Notes: generated by a model not told the origin, from the sequence alone. Counted from the first letter of the stretch, positions 40,501 to 48,126 are shown. The stretch is 64,000 bases of DNA from Bog-532 sp963828445 (GCA_963828445.1 CAWHFP010000040.1:124001-188000); one strand, 5' to 3'. Translations and numbers: made by a program.

Positions 40501-40959
40501 GGCCGGGACCGGAACATCACCGTGATCGGGGCGCTCCAGGACGACATGGAGCGGTACGCGATCGACGCCTCCGGCCTGTACGTGAAGCTGCGCCGCAGCT
40601 CGGACGCGAGCCCGTACAACTCCGCGCCCGTGGTCACCGGGCACGACGACAACCAGGCCCGGCTGGCCCTGCTACACGACTGGCTGGCCGGCCACTACCC
40701 GGCGCTGCCGTCCCCGGACGAGGACCCGGACGAGCGAGCTCGGGCGAGGGCGAAGGCTCTTCGTCGCTGGGCGCGCCGACCAGCAGCGGGGTCATGGTGT
40801 AGAGCTTGTCCAGCCCCAGTTGCTGGGCGTCGGCCGCGACCACGCTCTCCTGCTTCTGGGCCTTCTCGGCGGTCTGCTTGGCCAGCTCGGAGGCGAGCGC
40901 GCCCAGTTGCCGGACCCCGGCCCCGTCGACCAGGATGTGGCTGGCCGACAGCACGGTGA
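37564..40959 (+). CDS. SMC-like (MukB/JetC-type) coiled-coil ATPase
   Basis: 1131 residues with an ATP-binding head split between the ends. Walker A is GPKDSNGAGKSSFIAGISLL (about residues 58-77). Two long coiled-coil arms follow (about 240-510 and 580-880, rich in Glu/Arg/Ala), around a globular middle with a Lys/Thr/Ser insert (521-546). Walker B is LLLVLDELGRN (about 953-963), followed by ERIGRDRNITVIGALQDDME. The usual LSGGE signature is not obvious; NLRGNTAQMDEKAVKL holds its place. Conserved sequence ends near residue 1060 (HYPALPSPDEDPDE). The remaining ~70 Arg/Pro-rich residues overlap the convergent gene and are doubtful. Likely loads on or loops DNA with the three upstream products; defence or chromosome function is open. 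Confidence 0.85.
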   Translation: MTEDAPLLRGDVPPSPDDSTDVVGGRVLTGIQLINISRLSAHPVPMVSGGLVTVAGQGPKDSNGAGKSSFIAGISLLSGDEQWRWSSGAPDAAELLFTAEIAAADGRWGNADHGYIVGVFTEHGAATPEALAGSALTVWLRINRKAPYIDLRWAHELYVPAAASDADRVAAADGMWAELPRRNGRHDIHANRLGQVLYGRHVRCVSFLSTSVRASATANLLAQPLNELSPARIFDAIAALTGVDREMEQERASRTTEHARREEEQRARADLDQWEAETRLIEAGIAQRAEARAAIERAGARWQGRCARLAVDGEHELAGIGAEIGRLAAEWDERSADLARLREQLRDLRNDESFQAYCTAAERRWKEMSERDRALEVEERTTVRDIEDKTRQRTGLLEEARAADGRDTERAAAEEAAATARLEEALQACGARQHELNDTKEALSGAEQGDDLAVGQRQRLRAAGLTAVPLLDSVVLEPGQRAAWEPRLHPYREAVVVAAGDAAQARELLADLPGSTLVLADAKTSKKSRTTKTSATSETTAETLPSSAIDDLPLTGFLTALAARAGDPADATDTEAQVWVAGGFTSPLTGHAARVDQARMRMEAAAARLTEAEETVQHARGQVAVARGRVTAAAAAERAERLQQDVAGLRDSLGDLAAQRAELEPAVRTARQEHAEMLAAVQTRTQQADRLRADSDRLEDLQQRNSATRADLTTRQAAIDLDGRLAAFGGTVDEARAHLLALPGDQGRWSEQEWNATCSAELDTVLTMCFPRGTPDDEIPREIAGLRADVRWGRGTAGPGETFPVLHRSLRTYLAQTEQEDEYQRQRITRQRAERGADLEAARKGLREAAKAAAAHRASMAEGIKAKLKKVAAQFDRLDTEYGGYGATLDFPEPEPPAEPDKPWRWTVTPKWRRAEGQRMAPYNLRGNTAQMDEKAVKLVCAAALAGGTDRPLLLVLDELGRNLGKQHRTEAVALFERIGRDRNITVIGALQDDMERYAIDASGLYVKLRRSSDASPYNSAPVVTGHDDNQARLALLHDWLAGHYPALPSPDEDPDERARARAKALRRWARRPAAGSWCRACPAPVAGRRPRPRSPASGPSRRSAWPARRRARPVAGPRPRRPGCGWPTAR

Positions 40960-41365
40960 CCCCGCGCACCTCCCGGCCGGCCTGATCCGGGTCGGCCAGC
41001 ACCGCGCCCACCCGGGCCTCGTCGAACGGGTTGGTGGGGTGCTTGCCGAGGATGTTCCGCTCGCCGACGGCCCACTCGTGGAACTTCACGACCTGGCCTT
41101 CCAGCGGCAGCGACTTCACGTCGTCGGTGGTCAGGCCGAACTTCTTGCCTCTGGCGAAGCAGCGGTCGTAGGCGGTCAGCGCGGCCGACCACAGGGCCTG
41201 CGGGATCACCCCGTCCTGCTCTTCTTCCGGTTTGACCAGCTCGGACAGGAGCCGCTTGCAGCACTCCATGACGAACTGCAGGTCCTTGATGGTGGTGATC
41301 TGGTCTGCGAGCAGCTGGGCCGAGGGCAGTTCGAGGCCTACCGTCAGGGTGTCGGCGTCCGTCAT
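40634..41365 (-). CDS. Conserved hypothetical protein, convergent with the SMC-like operon
   Basis: The first 200 residues form a believable soluble protein with no domain I recognise: LPSAQLLADQITTIKDLQFV, CCKRLLSELVKPEEEQDGV, ALTAYDRCFARGKKFGLTTD, VVKFHEWAVGERNILGKHPT. ATG 41365 is chosen at MTDADTLTVG. After GAPSDEEPSPSPELA (about 40735) the frame runs on as the antisense of the ATPase gene to 40634. The native end is probably near 40735 and the tail spurious. It could be a fifth component of the SMC-like locus, or unrelated. Confidence 0.65.
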   Translation of the reverse strand: MTDADTLTVGLELPSAQLLADQITTIKDLQFVMECCKRLLSELVKPEEEQDGVIPQALWSAALTAYDRCFARGKKFGLTTDDVKSLPLEGQVVKFHEWAVGERNILGKHPTNPFDEARVGAVLADPDQAGREVRGVTVLSASHILVDGAGVRQLGALASELAKQTAEKAQKQESVVAADAQQLGLDKLYTMTPLLVGAPSDEEPSPSPELARPGPRPGTAAPGSGRPASRVAGPAGPGCRRAR

Positions 41366-41443
41366 GACACCCCACAATGGGGCACGCCGGGCCCGGGCCA
41401 GGTCTCAATTCGGCACAGAAACCGGGCAGGGCACAATAGGGGA

Positions 41444-41893
41444 ATGCTGCCGGAACGGCTGGCCGCGCGCGTCGTCCTGCTCGATCCGGACCACCGCGTG
41501 CTGCTGATGCGCTACGACGACGGGCCGCCCAACCGCAGCCACTGGACCACCCCGGGCGGCGGCCTCAACCAGGGCGAGGACTTCCGGGCCGGCGCCCTGC
41601 GCGAGCTGGCCGAAGAGACCGGCTGGACCGACATCCCGCTGCTCGGTGAGGTGCTCCGGCGCTCGCTGACCATGGAGTACGCGGGCCGCCTGGTGCGCCA
41701 GCGGGAACGGCTCTACCTGGCCCGGACCGATCAGCCGCGGCGCGAGATCCGGGGCGTGGAGGCGATGCACGCCACCGACCACATCGCGGCCTGGCGCTGG
41801 TGGACCCTGGACGAGCTGGACACCACCACCGAGCAGGTGTGGCCGGTCGGCCTGGCCGGCCTGGTGCGCGAGGCCCTGGCCGCCCAGATCTAG
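41444..41893 (+). CDS. Nudix hydrolase
   Basis: A 149-residue Nudix protein with the box GGGLNQGEDFRAGALRELAE followed by ETG (G-x5-E-x7-RE-x2-EE-x-G). The N terminus ARVVLLDPDHRVLLMRYDDG and HWTTPGGG are typical of nucleotide-sugar or dinucleotide pyrophosphohydrolases. Substrate unknown. ATG 41444 lies 6 nt after CACAAT, so probably leaderless. It converges on the DinB gene with a 1-nt gap. Confidence 0.93.
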   Translation: MLPERLAARVVLLDPDHRVLLMRYDDGPPNRSHWTTPGGGLNQGEDFRAGALRELAEETGWTDIPLLGEVLRRSLTMEYAGRLVRQRERLYLARTDQPRREIRGVEAMHATDHIAAWRWWTLDELDTTTEQVWPVGLAGLVREALAAQI

Positions 41894-41894
41894 C

Positions 41895-42404
41895 TCACTC
41901 GCCGACCGGGCCGCCCGCGATCTCGGCCACGATGTCCAGCTGGCCCACGTGCCGGGCGTACTCCTGCAGCAGGTGGAACAGCACCCGTTCCAGCGTGGGC
42001 GGCGCCGCGCCGTCCCACCGGTCGCCCGGCTGCCCGACCTCATCCAGGCGGTGGGATTCCACGATCTCCCGGGTCCGGGCCGCCTGGGCCAGCAGGGCGG
42101 CTTCCAGCTCGTCCAGGGTCTCGTCCGGCCCGACGTACCAGCGGCCGTCCCGGCGGTCGCCCCACGGATCGGCCCGGTCCTGCCCCTCGAACCCCCACTC
42201 CAGCCAGCGCATCTCCACGTAGGTCAGGTGCTTGATCAGCTCGATCGGCGCCCACCCGGACATCAGCCGGCTGGTGCGCAACGCCTCCGGGGTCAGACCG
42301 GACAGCTTGTTCACCACCCGGTCCCGGAAAAAGTCCAGGTAACGCAGGAACACCTCGGCCCGGGACGCGGCCGGCTGGGTGGGCTCGGGAAACGGCACGG
42401 TCAT
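41895..42404 (-). CDS. DinB-family (DUF664) putative thiol transferase
   Basis: A 169-residue four-helix DinB protein. The metal-site His residues are visible in ELIKHLTYVEMRWLEWGF and RVLFHLLQEYARHVGQLDIV, the DUF664 pattern. Actinobacterial DUF664/DinB proteins include mycothiol- and bacillithiol-dependent transferases, so a detoxifying role is likely. It is single-gene and divergent from the ECF sigma operon. Confidence 0.9.
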   Translation of the reverse strand: MTVPFPEPTQPAASRAEVFLRYLDFFRDRVVNKLSGLTPEALRTSRLMSGWAPIELIKHLTYVEMRWLEWGFEGQDRADPWGDRRDGRWYVGPDETLDELEAALLAQAARTREIVESHRLDEVGQPGDRWDGAAPPTLERVLFHLLQEYARHVGQLDIVAEIAGGPVGE

Positions 42405-42518
42405 GTGCTGAGCCTGCCCGGCCCGGGCCGCGGCCGGCTACCGATTTAGAGCGCACCGACAACTTTTCCGCCACCTGGCGACGTCTAGAGGGAGGGAGCG
42501 GATCCGGGCGGAGGTGGC

Positions 42519-43058
42519 ATGAGGCGGAAACACTGGGCGGCCTTTGAGGAGTTCGCGCAGCAGCACGGCGATGCGCTGGTGCGGCTGTCTTTCGCGCTGT
42601 GCGGCGATCGCGGCAAGGCCGAGGACGCGACCCAGGAGGCCCTGACCCGGGTCTACCTGCGCTGGGGACGGCTGCGGGAGCCGCTGCCGTACGCCCGGCG
42701 CTGCGTGGTCAACGCGACCCGGGACCAGTGGCGCCACCTGTCCCGCCGGGAGGAACGGGAGCGGACCGCGGCCGGTGAGCCCATCGTGCTGCCGGTCCTG
42801 TTCGACGAAACGCTGGCCGACCGGGACCGGCTGGTCCGGGCCCTGCGCCGGCTGCCCTACGGCCAGCGGGCCGTGATCGTGCTGCGCTTCTGGCACCAGC
42901 TGTCCGAGCGGGAGACCGCCTACGCGCTGGGCAACTCGGTCGGCACGGTCAAGAGCCAGACCAGCAAGGCCCTGGCCCGGCTGCGGGCCGACCTGGCCAC
43001 CGACCTGCTCCCGGTCGCGCCCGAACTGCTGCCCACCGCGGGACGGGCGGGACGATGA
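42519..43058 (+). CDS. ECF sigma factor, SigE-like actinobacterial subgroup
   Basis: A 179-residue sigma-70 factor with region 2 (FEEFAQQHGDALVRLSFALC, GDRGKAEDATQEALTRVYLR) and region 4 (LRRLPYGQRAVIVLRFWHQL, SERETAYALGNSVGTVKSQT, SKALARLRADL). It belongs to the group annotated SigE family. ATG 42519 follows GGAGG. It overlaps the next gene by ATGA, which fits a sigma/anti-sigma unit. Target promoters are unknown; the operon may be autoregulated. Confidence 0.93.
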   Translation: MRRKHWAAFEEFAQQHGDALVRLSFALCGDRGKAEDATQEALTRVYLRWGRLREPLPYARRCVVNATRDQWRHLSRREERERTAAGEPIVLPVLFDETLADRDRLVRALRRLPYGQRAVIVLRFWHQLSERETAYALGNSVGTVKSQTSKALARLRADLATDLLPVAPELLPTAGRAGR

Positions 43059-43897
43059 CCGACACCGAGCTGATCGAAGAACTGCGCTGGGCCCTGGACG
43101 AGGAAACCACCGGCGTGTGGGCCGGGGACGACCTGGCCACCCGGGCCCGGTCCCGGGCCCGGCGGCGCCGGACCCTGCGCGGCCTGCTGGCCAGCCTCCC
43201 GGCGGCCGGGATCGCGGCCGGCCTGCTGGCGGCGGGCCTGCCCGGTACCACCGCCACCCCGGCGGTGCCCAGCCCCCGGCACGCGGCCTACGTGACCAGC
43301 CACGTCGAAGCGGCCCTCGGCCAGACCAGCGGCTACGTCATGCGGACCACGTTCGAGCCGGCCCCGGGCGCCACCACCATCACCTGGCTCGACCCGCTGA
43401 CCGGGGACGCCCGCCAGGTAACCTCCGGGCCGGGCGGCCAGGTCACCACCTGGACCCGGGCCGTGACCCGGAACGACCGGGCCCTGCGCCAGCAGACCAC
43501 GGTCGACGCGGGCAGCCACACCTGGTGGACGGTGGCCGTCGCGGTCGGTGCCGCGGCCGAGAAGGTGCCGGTGGCCACCAAGGACCCCGCCGCGGCCAGC
43601 CCCGCGCTGATCATCCAGGCGCTGGAGCAGGGCCAGGTCACGCTGGCGGGCCAGCAGAAGGTGGACGGGAAGACCGCGGTGGTCCTCCGGCTGATCACCG
43701 AGAAGGCCATGGCCCAGTTGTGGGTGGACCGGGCCACCTACCGGCCGGTGCGCATCGTGTTCGGCGCCGGGGCCGACGGCGCGGGCCAGTACGCGCTCGA
43801 CGTGGCCTGGGTGCCGCGCAGCGCCGCGCTGCTGGCCGCGCTGAGCACCCCGCGGGTGCCCGCCGGGTACACCGACGTGACCGCCCCGCTCCGGTGA
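43055..43897 (+). CDS. Single-pass membrane protein, probable regulator of the upstream ECF sigma factor
   Basis: A 280-residue protein: a 40-residue cytoplasmic N terminus (LIEELRWALDEETTGVWAGD, then RARSRARRRR), one span at about 41-63, and an extracytoplasmic domain of about 210 residues rich in beta strands (GYVMRTTFEPAPGATTITWL, KTAVVLRLITEKAMAQLWVD). No zinc-binding HxxxCxxC anti-sigma motif is present. Coupled translation with the sigma gene (ATGA) and with the PBP gene (GTGA) suggests a membrane sensor or anti-sigma. The external domain has some LolA/RseB-like feel, but I cannot claim it. Confidence 0.75.
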   Translation: MTDTELIEELRWALDEETTGVWAGDDLATRARSRARRRRTLRGLLASLPAAGIAAGLLAAGLPGTTATPAVPSPRHAAYVTSHVEAALGQTSGYVMRTTFEPAPGATTITWLDPLTGDARQVTSGPGGQVTTWTRAVTRNDRALRQQTTVDAGSHTWWTVAVAVGAAAEKVPVATKDPAAASPALIIQALEQGQVTLAGQQKVDGKTAVVLRLITEKAMAQLWVDRATYRPVRIVFGAGADGAGQYALDVAWVPRSAALLAALSTPRVPAGYTDVTAPLR

Positions 43898-45654
43898 GGC
43901 GACCCAGGCGGCGGATCTGGTGGCTGGTCCTGGCCGTCCCGGCTGGCCTGCTGTTTGTGCTGGCCGTGCTGGTCACGGTGGTCTACACCCAGGTGCACGT
44001 GCCGGACGTGGCCCGGCTGTCCATGCCCACCGCCACCCGGTACGAGTACTCCGACGGGACCGTGTTCTACACCGCCGGCCTGCAGAACCGGGTCATCGTG
44101 CCGCTGAGCCAGATGCCGCCCGTGCTGCGCCAGGCCGTGGTCGCGGTCGAGAACCCGAGCTTCTGGTCGGACGCCGGTGTCTCACCGCGCGGGATCGCCC
44201 GGTCCGTGGTCAACGACGTCGAAGGAAAGCCGCTGGAGGGCGGCTCCACCATCACCCAGCAGTTCGTGAAGAACGCCTACCTGACCGACCAGCAGACCTT
44301 CTCGCGCAAGCTCAGCGAGATCTTCATCGCGGTCAAGATCACCCGCGCCTACTCCAAACGGCAGATCCTGGCCGACTACCTGAACACGGTGTACTTCGGC
44401 CGCGGCAGTTACGGCGCCGACGCCGCCGCCCGGGCCTACTTCGGCGTGCCGGTCAGCGCGATCACCGACCCGGCCCGGGCCGCCTACCTGGCCGCGCTGG
44501 TCAACGAGCCCACCGTGCTGTCCAGCACCGGCCCGGCCGCGCAGACCCGGCTGCGGCAGCGGTGGCGCCTGGTCCTGGACGACATGGTCAAGGCCGGGAC
44601 GCTGACCCGGGCCGCCCGGGCCGCGGTCCGCTGGCCGGCCGTGCGGCCGCTGGGCAGCGGGGCCGTCCTCGACGGCAACGGGGTCAACGACTCGGCCATG
44701 GCCCAGGTGGCCGGCGGCTACCTGGACGAACTGCACCGGCAGGACCCGGCCGTCCCGGACGCGGCCACCGCCAACGCGGGCGGCGACGTCATCGTCACCA
44801 CGTTCAGCCGGGCCGGCATGATCGCCGCCGTCCGGGCGGTCCGGACCGGCCTGCTGGCCCGGCTCGACCCGTCCCGGCGCGCGGTCGACCGGGGCGTTCA
44901 GGCCGGCCTGGCCACGGTGGCCACCCGGACCGGGGAACTGCTGGCGTTCTATCCGGGTGGGTCCGACTTCAACAACGCGACCCAGGCCCAGATCGAGCCC
45001 GGCTCCCAGCTGCAGGTGTTCGCCGACGCGGCCGCGCTGCCGCTGGGCCTGGGCCTGCCCAAGCCGGTGGCCATCAAGGATGCGCGGCCCGGTCTGTGGA
45101 CGCTGATGAGCCGGGTCGGGCTGACCCAGAACCTGGCCGCTGACCCGGCCGAGCTGCCCGAGCCGCTGGCCAAGCTGGAACAGGACCCCGACCTGGCCCT
45201 CGGTATCGCCCCGGAGTCCCCGGCCCGGATGGCGGCCGCGTTCGCGGTCTTCGGCGACAACGGGACCTACCACGACCTGGCCATGGCCTTGTCGGTCACG
45301 GTCAACGGCCACCGGGTCTGGACGTTCACCCCGCACGGCACCCCGGCCCTGAGCCCGCTGGCCGCCCGGGTGCTGTCGGTCAAGGAGCTGCGCCTGGGCT
45401 TGACCGCGACCGTCGGCGACCCGGTTCCGGCCTTCGGCGGTGTGCCCGGCACCATCGGCGGCGATGACAGCGCCTGGTACACCGGCCTGTCCGGCGGCGC
45501 GGTCACCTCGGTCGCCCTGTGGGACACCCAGCCCGGCCCCCACGGCGGGACCACCCTGCACTCGCTGGCCGGCCTGGGCGGCGTTCCGGCCTCCGGCACG
45601 GTGTCCTGGCCGATCAGCATCTGGACCGGCTACGTCAAGGCCGGCTCGCCCTGA
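43894..45654 (+). CDS. Class A PBP-like transglycosylase with a degenerate transpeptidase domain
   Basis: 586 residues: a signal anchor (about 8-30), a GT51 transglycosylase domain with both catalytic Glu regions (AVVAVENPSFWSDAGVSPRG and EGGSTITQQFVKNAYLT) and LNTVYFGRGSYGADAAARAY, then a transpeptidase-like domain whose motifs are lost. The SxxK site reads EPGSQLQVFADAAAL (Lys to Gln), no SxN is seen, and the KTG region reads GTIGGDDSAWYTGLSGG. It should polymerise glycan but not cross-link. GTG 43894 overlaps the upstream TGA. Being encoded with an ECF sigma factor and a membrane regulator, it may be an envelope-stress transglycosylase or a beta-lactam-insensitive sensor. Confidence 0.88.
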   Translation: MRRPRRRIWWLVLAVPAGLLFVLAVLVTVVYTQVHVPDVARLSMPTATRYEYSDGTVFYTAGLQNRVIVPLSQMPPVLRQAVVAVENPSFWSDAGVSPRGIARSVVNDVEGKPLEGGSTITQQFVKNAYLTDQQTFSRKLSEIFIAVKITRAYSKRQILADYLNTVYFGRGSYGADAAARAYFGVPVSAITDPARAAYLAALVNEPTVLSSTGPAAQTRLRQRWRLVLDDMVKAGTLTRAARAAVRWPAVRPLGSGAVLDGNGVNDSAMAQVAGGYLDELHRQDPAVPDAATANAGGDVIVTTFSRAGMIAAVRAVRTGLLARLDPSRRAVDRGVQAGLATVATRTGELLAFYPGGSDFNNATQAQIEPGSQLQVFADAAALPLGLGLPKPVAIKDARPGLWTLMSRVGLTQNLAADPAELPEPLAKLEQDPDLALGIAPESPARMAAAFAVFGDNGTYHDLAMALSVTVNGHRVWTFTPHGTPALSPLAARVLSVKELRLGLTATVGDPVPAFGGVPGTIGGDDSAWYTGLSGGAVTSVALWDTQPGPHGGTTLHSLAGLGGVPASGTVSWPISIWTGYVKAGSP

Positions 45655-45831
45655 CCGGTGTCCTTGGTGTCCGGAAAAGGACCATTGTCAGCAATGTTGC
45701 GCCGTGCCCCGGCCAGCGCCCCCAGGGCCTCCCGGAACCGCTCAACCCTGTGGTATATGTCCTAGCTCAGGTAAATATCGGCCGCATGCTGCGGCGATGA
45801 AAGCTAACGAGCATGCGGGACTGGGAGACAG

Positions 45832-46230
45832 ATGGACGAGAACCAGGCCAGGGAACGCCTGCTCGGCGAGCGTGCCGAGGTCTTGGAGATGCTCCGCGAG
45901 TCCGAGGCCGAGATCGCCGCGGACCGCGCGGAAGCAGCCGAGAACGGTGAACTCGAGGACCCGGTCCCCGCCGTCAGCGCCGAGGGGATGGCCCTGGCCT
46001 CGGTGAACCGGTTCCGCGACCGGGTGGCCGCCATCGACCGGGCCCTGACCCGGCTGGACAACGGCACCTACGGGCGCTCAGTACGCAGCGGCGAGCCCAT
46101 CCCCAGCGACCGCCTGGACGCCGACCCGGCCGCCGAGCTCACCATCGAGGAAGCCCAGGGCCGGCGCTTAGTGGTGGTGCCGCCTCCGCGGCGGCCCCAG
46201 CCCGAAGGCCGGCGCTGGGGCCGCGCGTGA
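45832..46230 (+). CDS. TraR/DksA-family protein lacking the zinc-finger cysteines
   Basis: A 132-residue protein: a coiled-coil N terminus (QARERLLGERAEVLEMLRES) with an acidic tip, then the DksA C-terminal region RLDNGTYGRSVRSGEPIP and SDRLDADPAAELTIEEA. All four zinc-binding Cys positions of the C4 finger are replaced (Ser, Ser, Glu, Glu). Fold and position relative to the finger are otherwise kept, so this may be a zinc-independent RNA-polymerase secondary-channel factor or have another role. ATG 45832 follows GGGAG. Upstream is an AT-rich promoter stretch (45755-45780). Confidence 0.85.
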   Translation: MDENQARERLLGERAEVLEMLRESEAEIAADRAEAAENGELEDPVPAVSAEGMALASVNRFRDRVAAIDRALTRLDNGTYGRSVRSGEPIPSDRLDADPAAELTIEEAQGRRLVVVPPPRRPQPEGRRWGRA

Positions 46231-46268
46231 GGTCAGCGAGGGCAGTGCGGTCAGAACGGACAGTGCGG

Positions 46269-47840
46269 TCAGGCCGCCCGGGCCCGGTCGCCCCGGTCGT
46301 TCCGGCGCGGGCCCCGTGGGCTGCGACGGCCGCCCGCCTCGTTCGATCCCGCATGCGGACGCCGCCGCGGGCGCTGTGATCCCCGCGTCGGCCGCCCGGC
46401 GCCGGTTCCCCGGGAGGGGACCTCGGAGGCGGGCGGTGGCGGCGGCACGGGCGTGCCGGTGCTGGCGATCTCCGTCACCACCGGGTGACCCGAGCGGACG
46501 TAGTCGCGGCTGGCCGACACCTCGGCCAGCTGGTGCATCCGGTTCAGCTCCCGGAGCTGGCTCTCGTCGGCCAGCGTGAGGACCAGGCCGGACGCGCCCG
46601 CACGGGCCGTCCGCCCGGAACGGTGCAGGTAGTCCTTGTGGTCGTTGGGCAGGTCGAAGTGCACGACCAGCTCCACGTCGTCCACGTGGATGCCGCGCGC
46701 GGCCACGTCGGTGGCCACCAGCACCCGCGGGTGGCCCAGCGCGAACGCGTCCAGCGCCCGCTGCCGCTGCTTCTGGGTGCGGTTGCCGTGGATGGCCTCG
46801 GCCCCGATCCCGGTCCGGCTCAGCTGCCGGGCCAGCCGGTCCGCGCCGTGCTTGGTGCGGACGAAGAACAGCGTGCGCGACGGGCGGCTGGCCAGCTCGG
46901 CCGCCACGGCCAGCTTCTCCGGCTGGTCGGGCACGACCAGCACCCGGTGTTCGGCCAGGCTGGCCGCTTCCGGCTGCGGCGCCACCGCGTGCAGGGCGGG
47001 GTTGCTGAGGTAGCGGGTGACCAGCTCGCCGACCCGGCGGTCGAGGGTGGCCGAGAACAGCATCCGCTGCCCGCCGGCCGGGGTCGCGTCCAGGATGCGG
47101 GTCACGGCGGGCATGAACCCGAGGTCGGCCATGTGGTCGGCCTCGTCCAGCACCGTGATCTCGATCTCGCCCAGCGTGCAGGCGTGCTGGTCCATCAGGT
47201 CGATCAGCCGGCCCGGGGTGGCCACCACCAGGTCGACGCCGTCCCGCAGGCGGCTGATCTGCCGTGAGTAGGTCACGCCGCCGTACACGGTCATCACCGA
47301 CACGCCGAGGGCCCGGCCCAGCGGCCCGAGCACGTCGGCCACCTGCTGGGCCAGCTCGCGGGTGGGCACCAGCACCAGGGCGCGCGGCGCCTTGACCCGC
47401 GGGCGGCGGGACTCGCCGTCGGTGGCCAGCCGGGCCAGCAGGGGCAGGCCGAAGGCCAGGGTCTTGCCGGATCCGGTCTGGGCCCGGCCGAGTACGTCCC
47501 GGCCCGCCAGCGCGTCCGGCAGGGCGCGGCGCTGGATCGCGAACGGAACACCGATGTCCCGCTTGGCCAGCGCGTCAATCAGCCGCGTCGGCAAACCCAA
47601 TTCATCGAAGGTCTCTACTTCGGGTTCTGGCCGCGCTGCCGCTTCCGACAGGGCCAGGTCCAGCTCGCCGTACGGTTCGGGCTGAGCCGGACGGGCCGGG
47701 CGCGCTGACCGCGGCCGCCGGGACTGGTTCCCAGCTGAGTTCCGGGACTGGTTCCGGGTCGAACTTCGGGGGTTGTGCCGGGTGGGCTGGTCGCCGCGAC
47801 GCTGGGCCGGCGAACGCCGACGCCGTGCGTTTTCAGGCAT
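46269..47840 (-). CDS. DEAD-box RNA helicase
   Basis: A 523-residue ATP-dependent RNA helicase. Motifs in order: FAIQRRALPDALAGRDVLG (Q motif), AQTGSGKT (I), PTRELA (Ia), TPGR (Ib), LDEADHMAD (II), FSATLD (III), HGNRTQKQRQRALDAF (IV), VATDVAARGIHV (V) and HRSGRTARAG (VI). N- and C-terminal extensions are Arg/Ser/Pro-rich and probably bind RNA. It is likely involved in RNA unwinding under cold or stress, as for RhlE/CsdA-type enzymes. Its 5' region holds two strong hairpins (47943-47986). It is convergent with the DksA-like gene. Confidence 0.95.
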   Translation of the reverse strand: MPENARRRRSPAQRRGDQPTRHNPRSSTRNQSRNSAGNQSRRPRSARPARPAQPEPYGELDLALSEAAARPEPEVETFDELGLPTRLIDALAKRDIGVPFAIQRRALPDALAGRDVLGRAQTGSGKTLAFGLPLLARLATDGESRRPRVKAPRALVLVPTRELAQQVADVLGPLGRALGVSVMTVYGGVTYSRQISRLRDGVDLVVATPGRLIDLMDQHACTLGEIEITVLDEADHMADLGFMPAVTRILDATPAGGQRMLFSATLDRRVGELVTRYLSNPALHAVAPQPEAASLAEHRVLVVPDQPEKLAVAAELASRPSRTLFFVRTKHGADRLARQLSRTGIGAEAIHGNRTQKQRQRALDAFALGHPRVLVATDVAARGIHVDDVELVVHFDLPNDHKDYLHRSGRTARAGASGLVLTLADESQLRELNRMHQLAEVSASRDYVRSGHPVVTEIASTGTPVPPPPPASEVPSRGTGAGRPTRGSQRPRRRPHAGSNEAGGRRSPRGPRRNDRGDRARAA

Positions 47841-47942
47841 GCAGTGAACTCCATCGCTGATTCGGGGGCCGCGTCATGTAGGACGTCGACGACTGCGGCG
47901 ACCGAAGCTCGCCGATCAGCGGACTGCTCACACAACCGACCA

Positions 47943-47986
47943 CGCGGGCCGTAGTGCCCGCGAAACAGGCAGCATTCGTGCTGCCT
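47943..47986 (-). promoter_or_regulatory. Twin perfect hairpins in the leader of the DEAD-box helicase gene
   Basis: AGGCAGCA-TTCG-TGCTGCCT (47967-47986) is an 8-bp stem and CGCGGGC-CGTAGT-GCCCGCG (47943-47962) a 7-bp stem, 4 nt apart, about 100-145 nt before the helicase start. If transcribed with the helicase they form a structured leader of the kind that can make helicase synthesis depend on helicase activity or temperature. They could instead mark divergent regulation with the YciI gene. Confidence 0.45.
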
Positions 47987-48126
47987 CGATGCTCAACGCT
48001 AGCAGTCCCGGCGATGTTCCCCGGCCCGAAGGCGGCCCACCGGAAAATAACTCCTGGGCCGTGTCGATCTGGCCGCGCGGCATTCGACGCATGGGCAGGA
48101 AGCCGAACCACCTCAAGGAGCGCACG

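Noticed and set aside
35119..40959. Canonical Wadjet (JetABCD)
   Set aside because: No JetD Toprim nuclease gene adjoins; the next gene is on the opposite strand and has no Toprim motif. The name would overstate the evidence.
43894..45654. Ordinary bifunctional class A PBP
   Set aside because: The transpeptidase SxxK, SxN and KTG motifs are all missing, so the standard name would be misleading.
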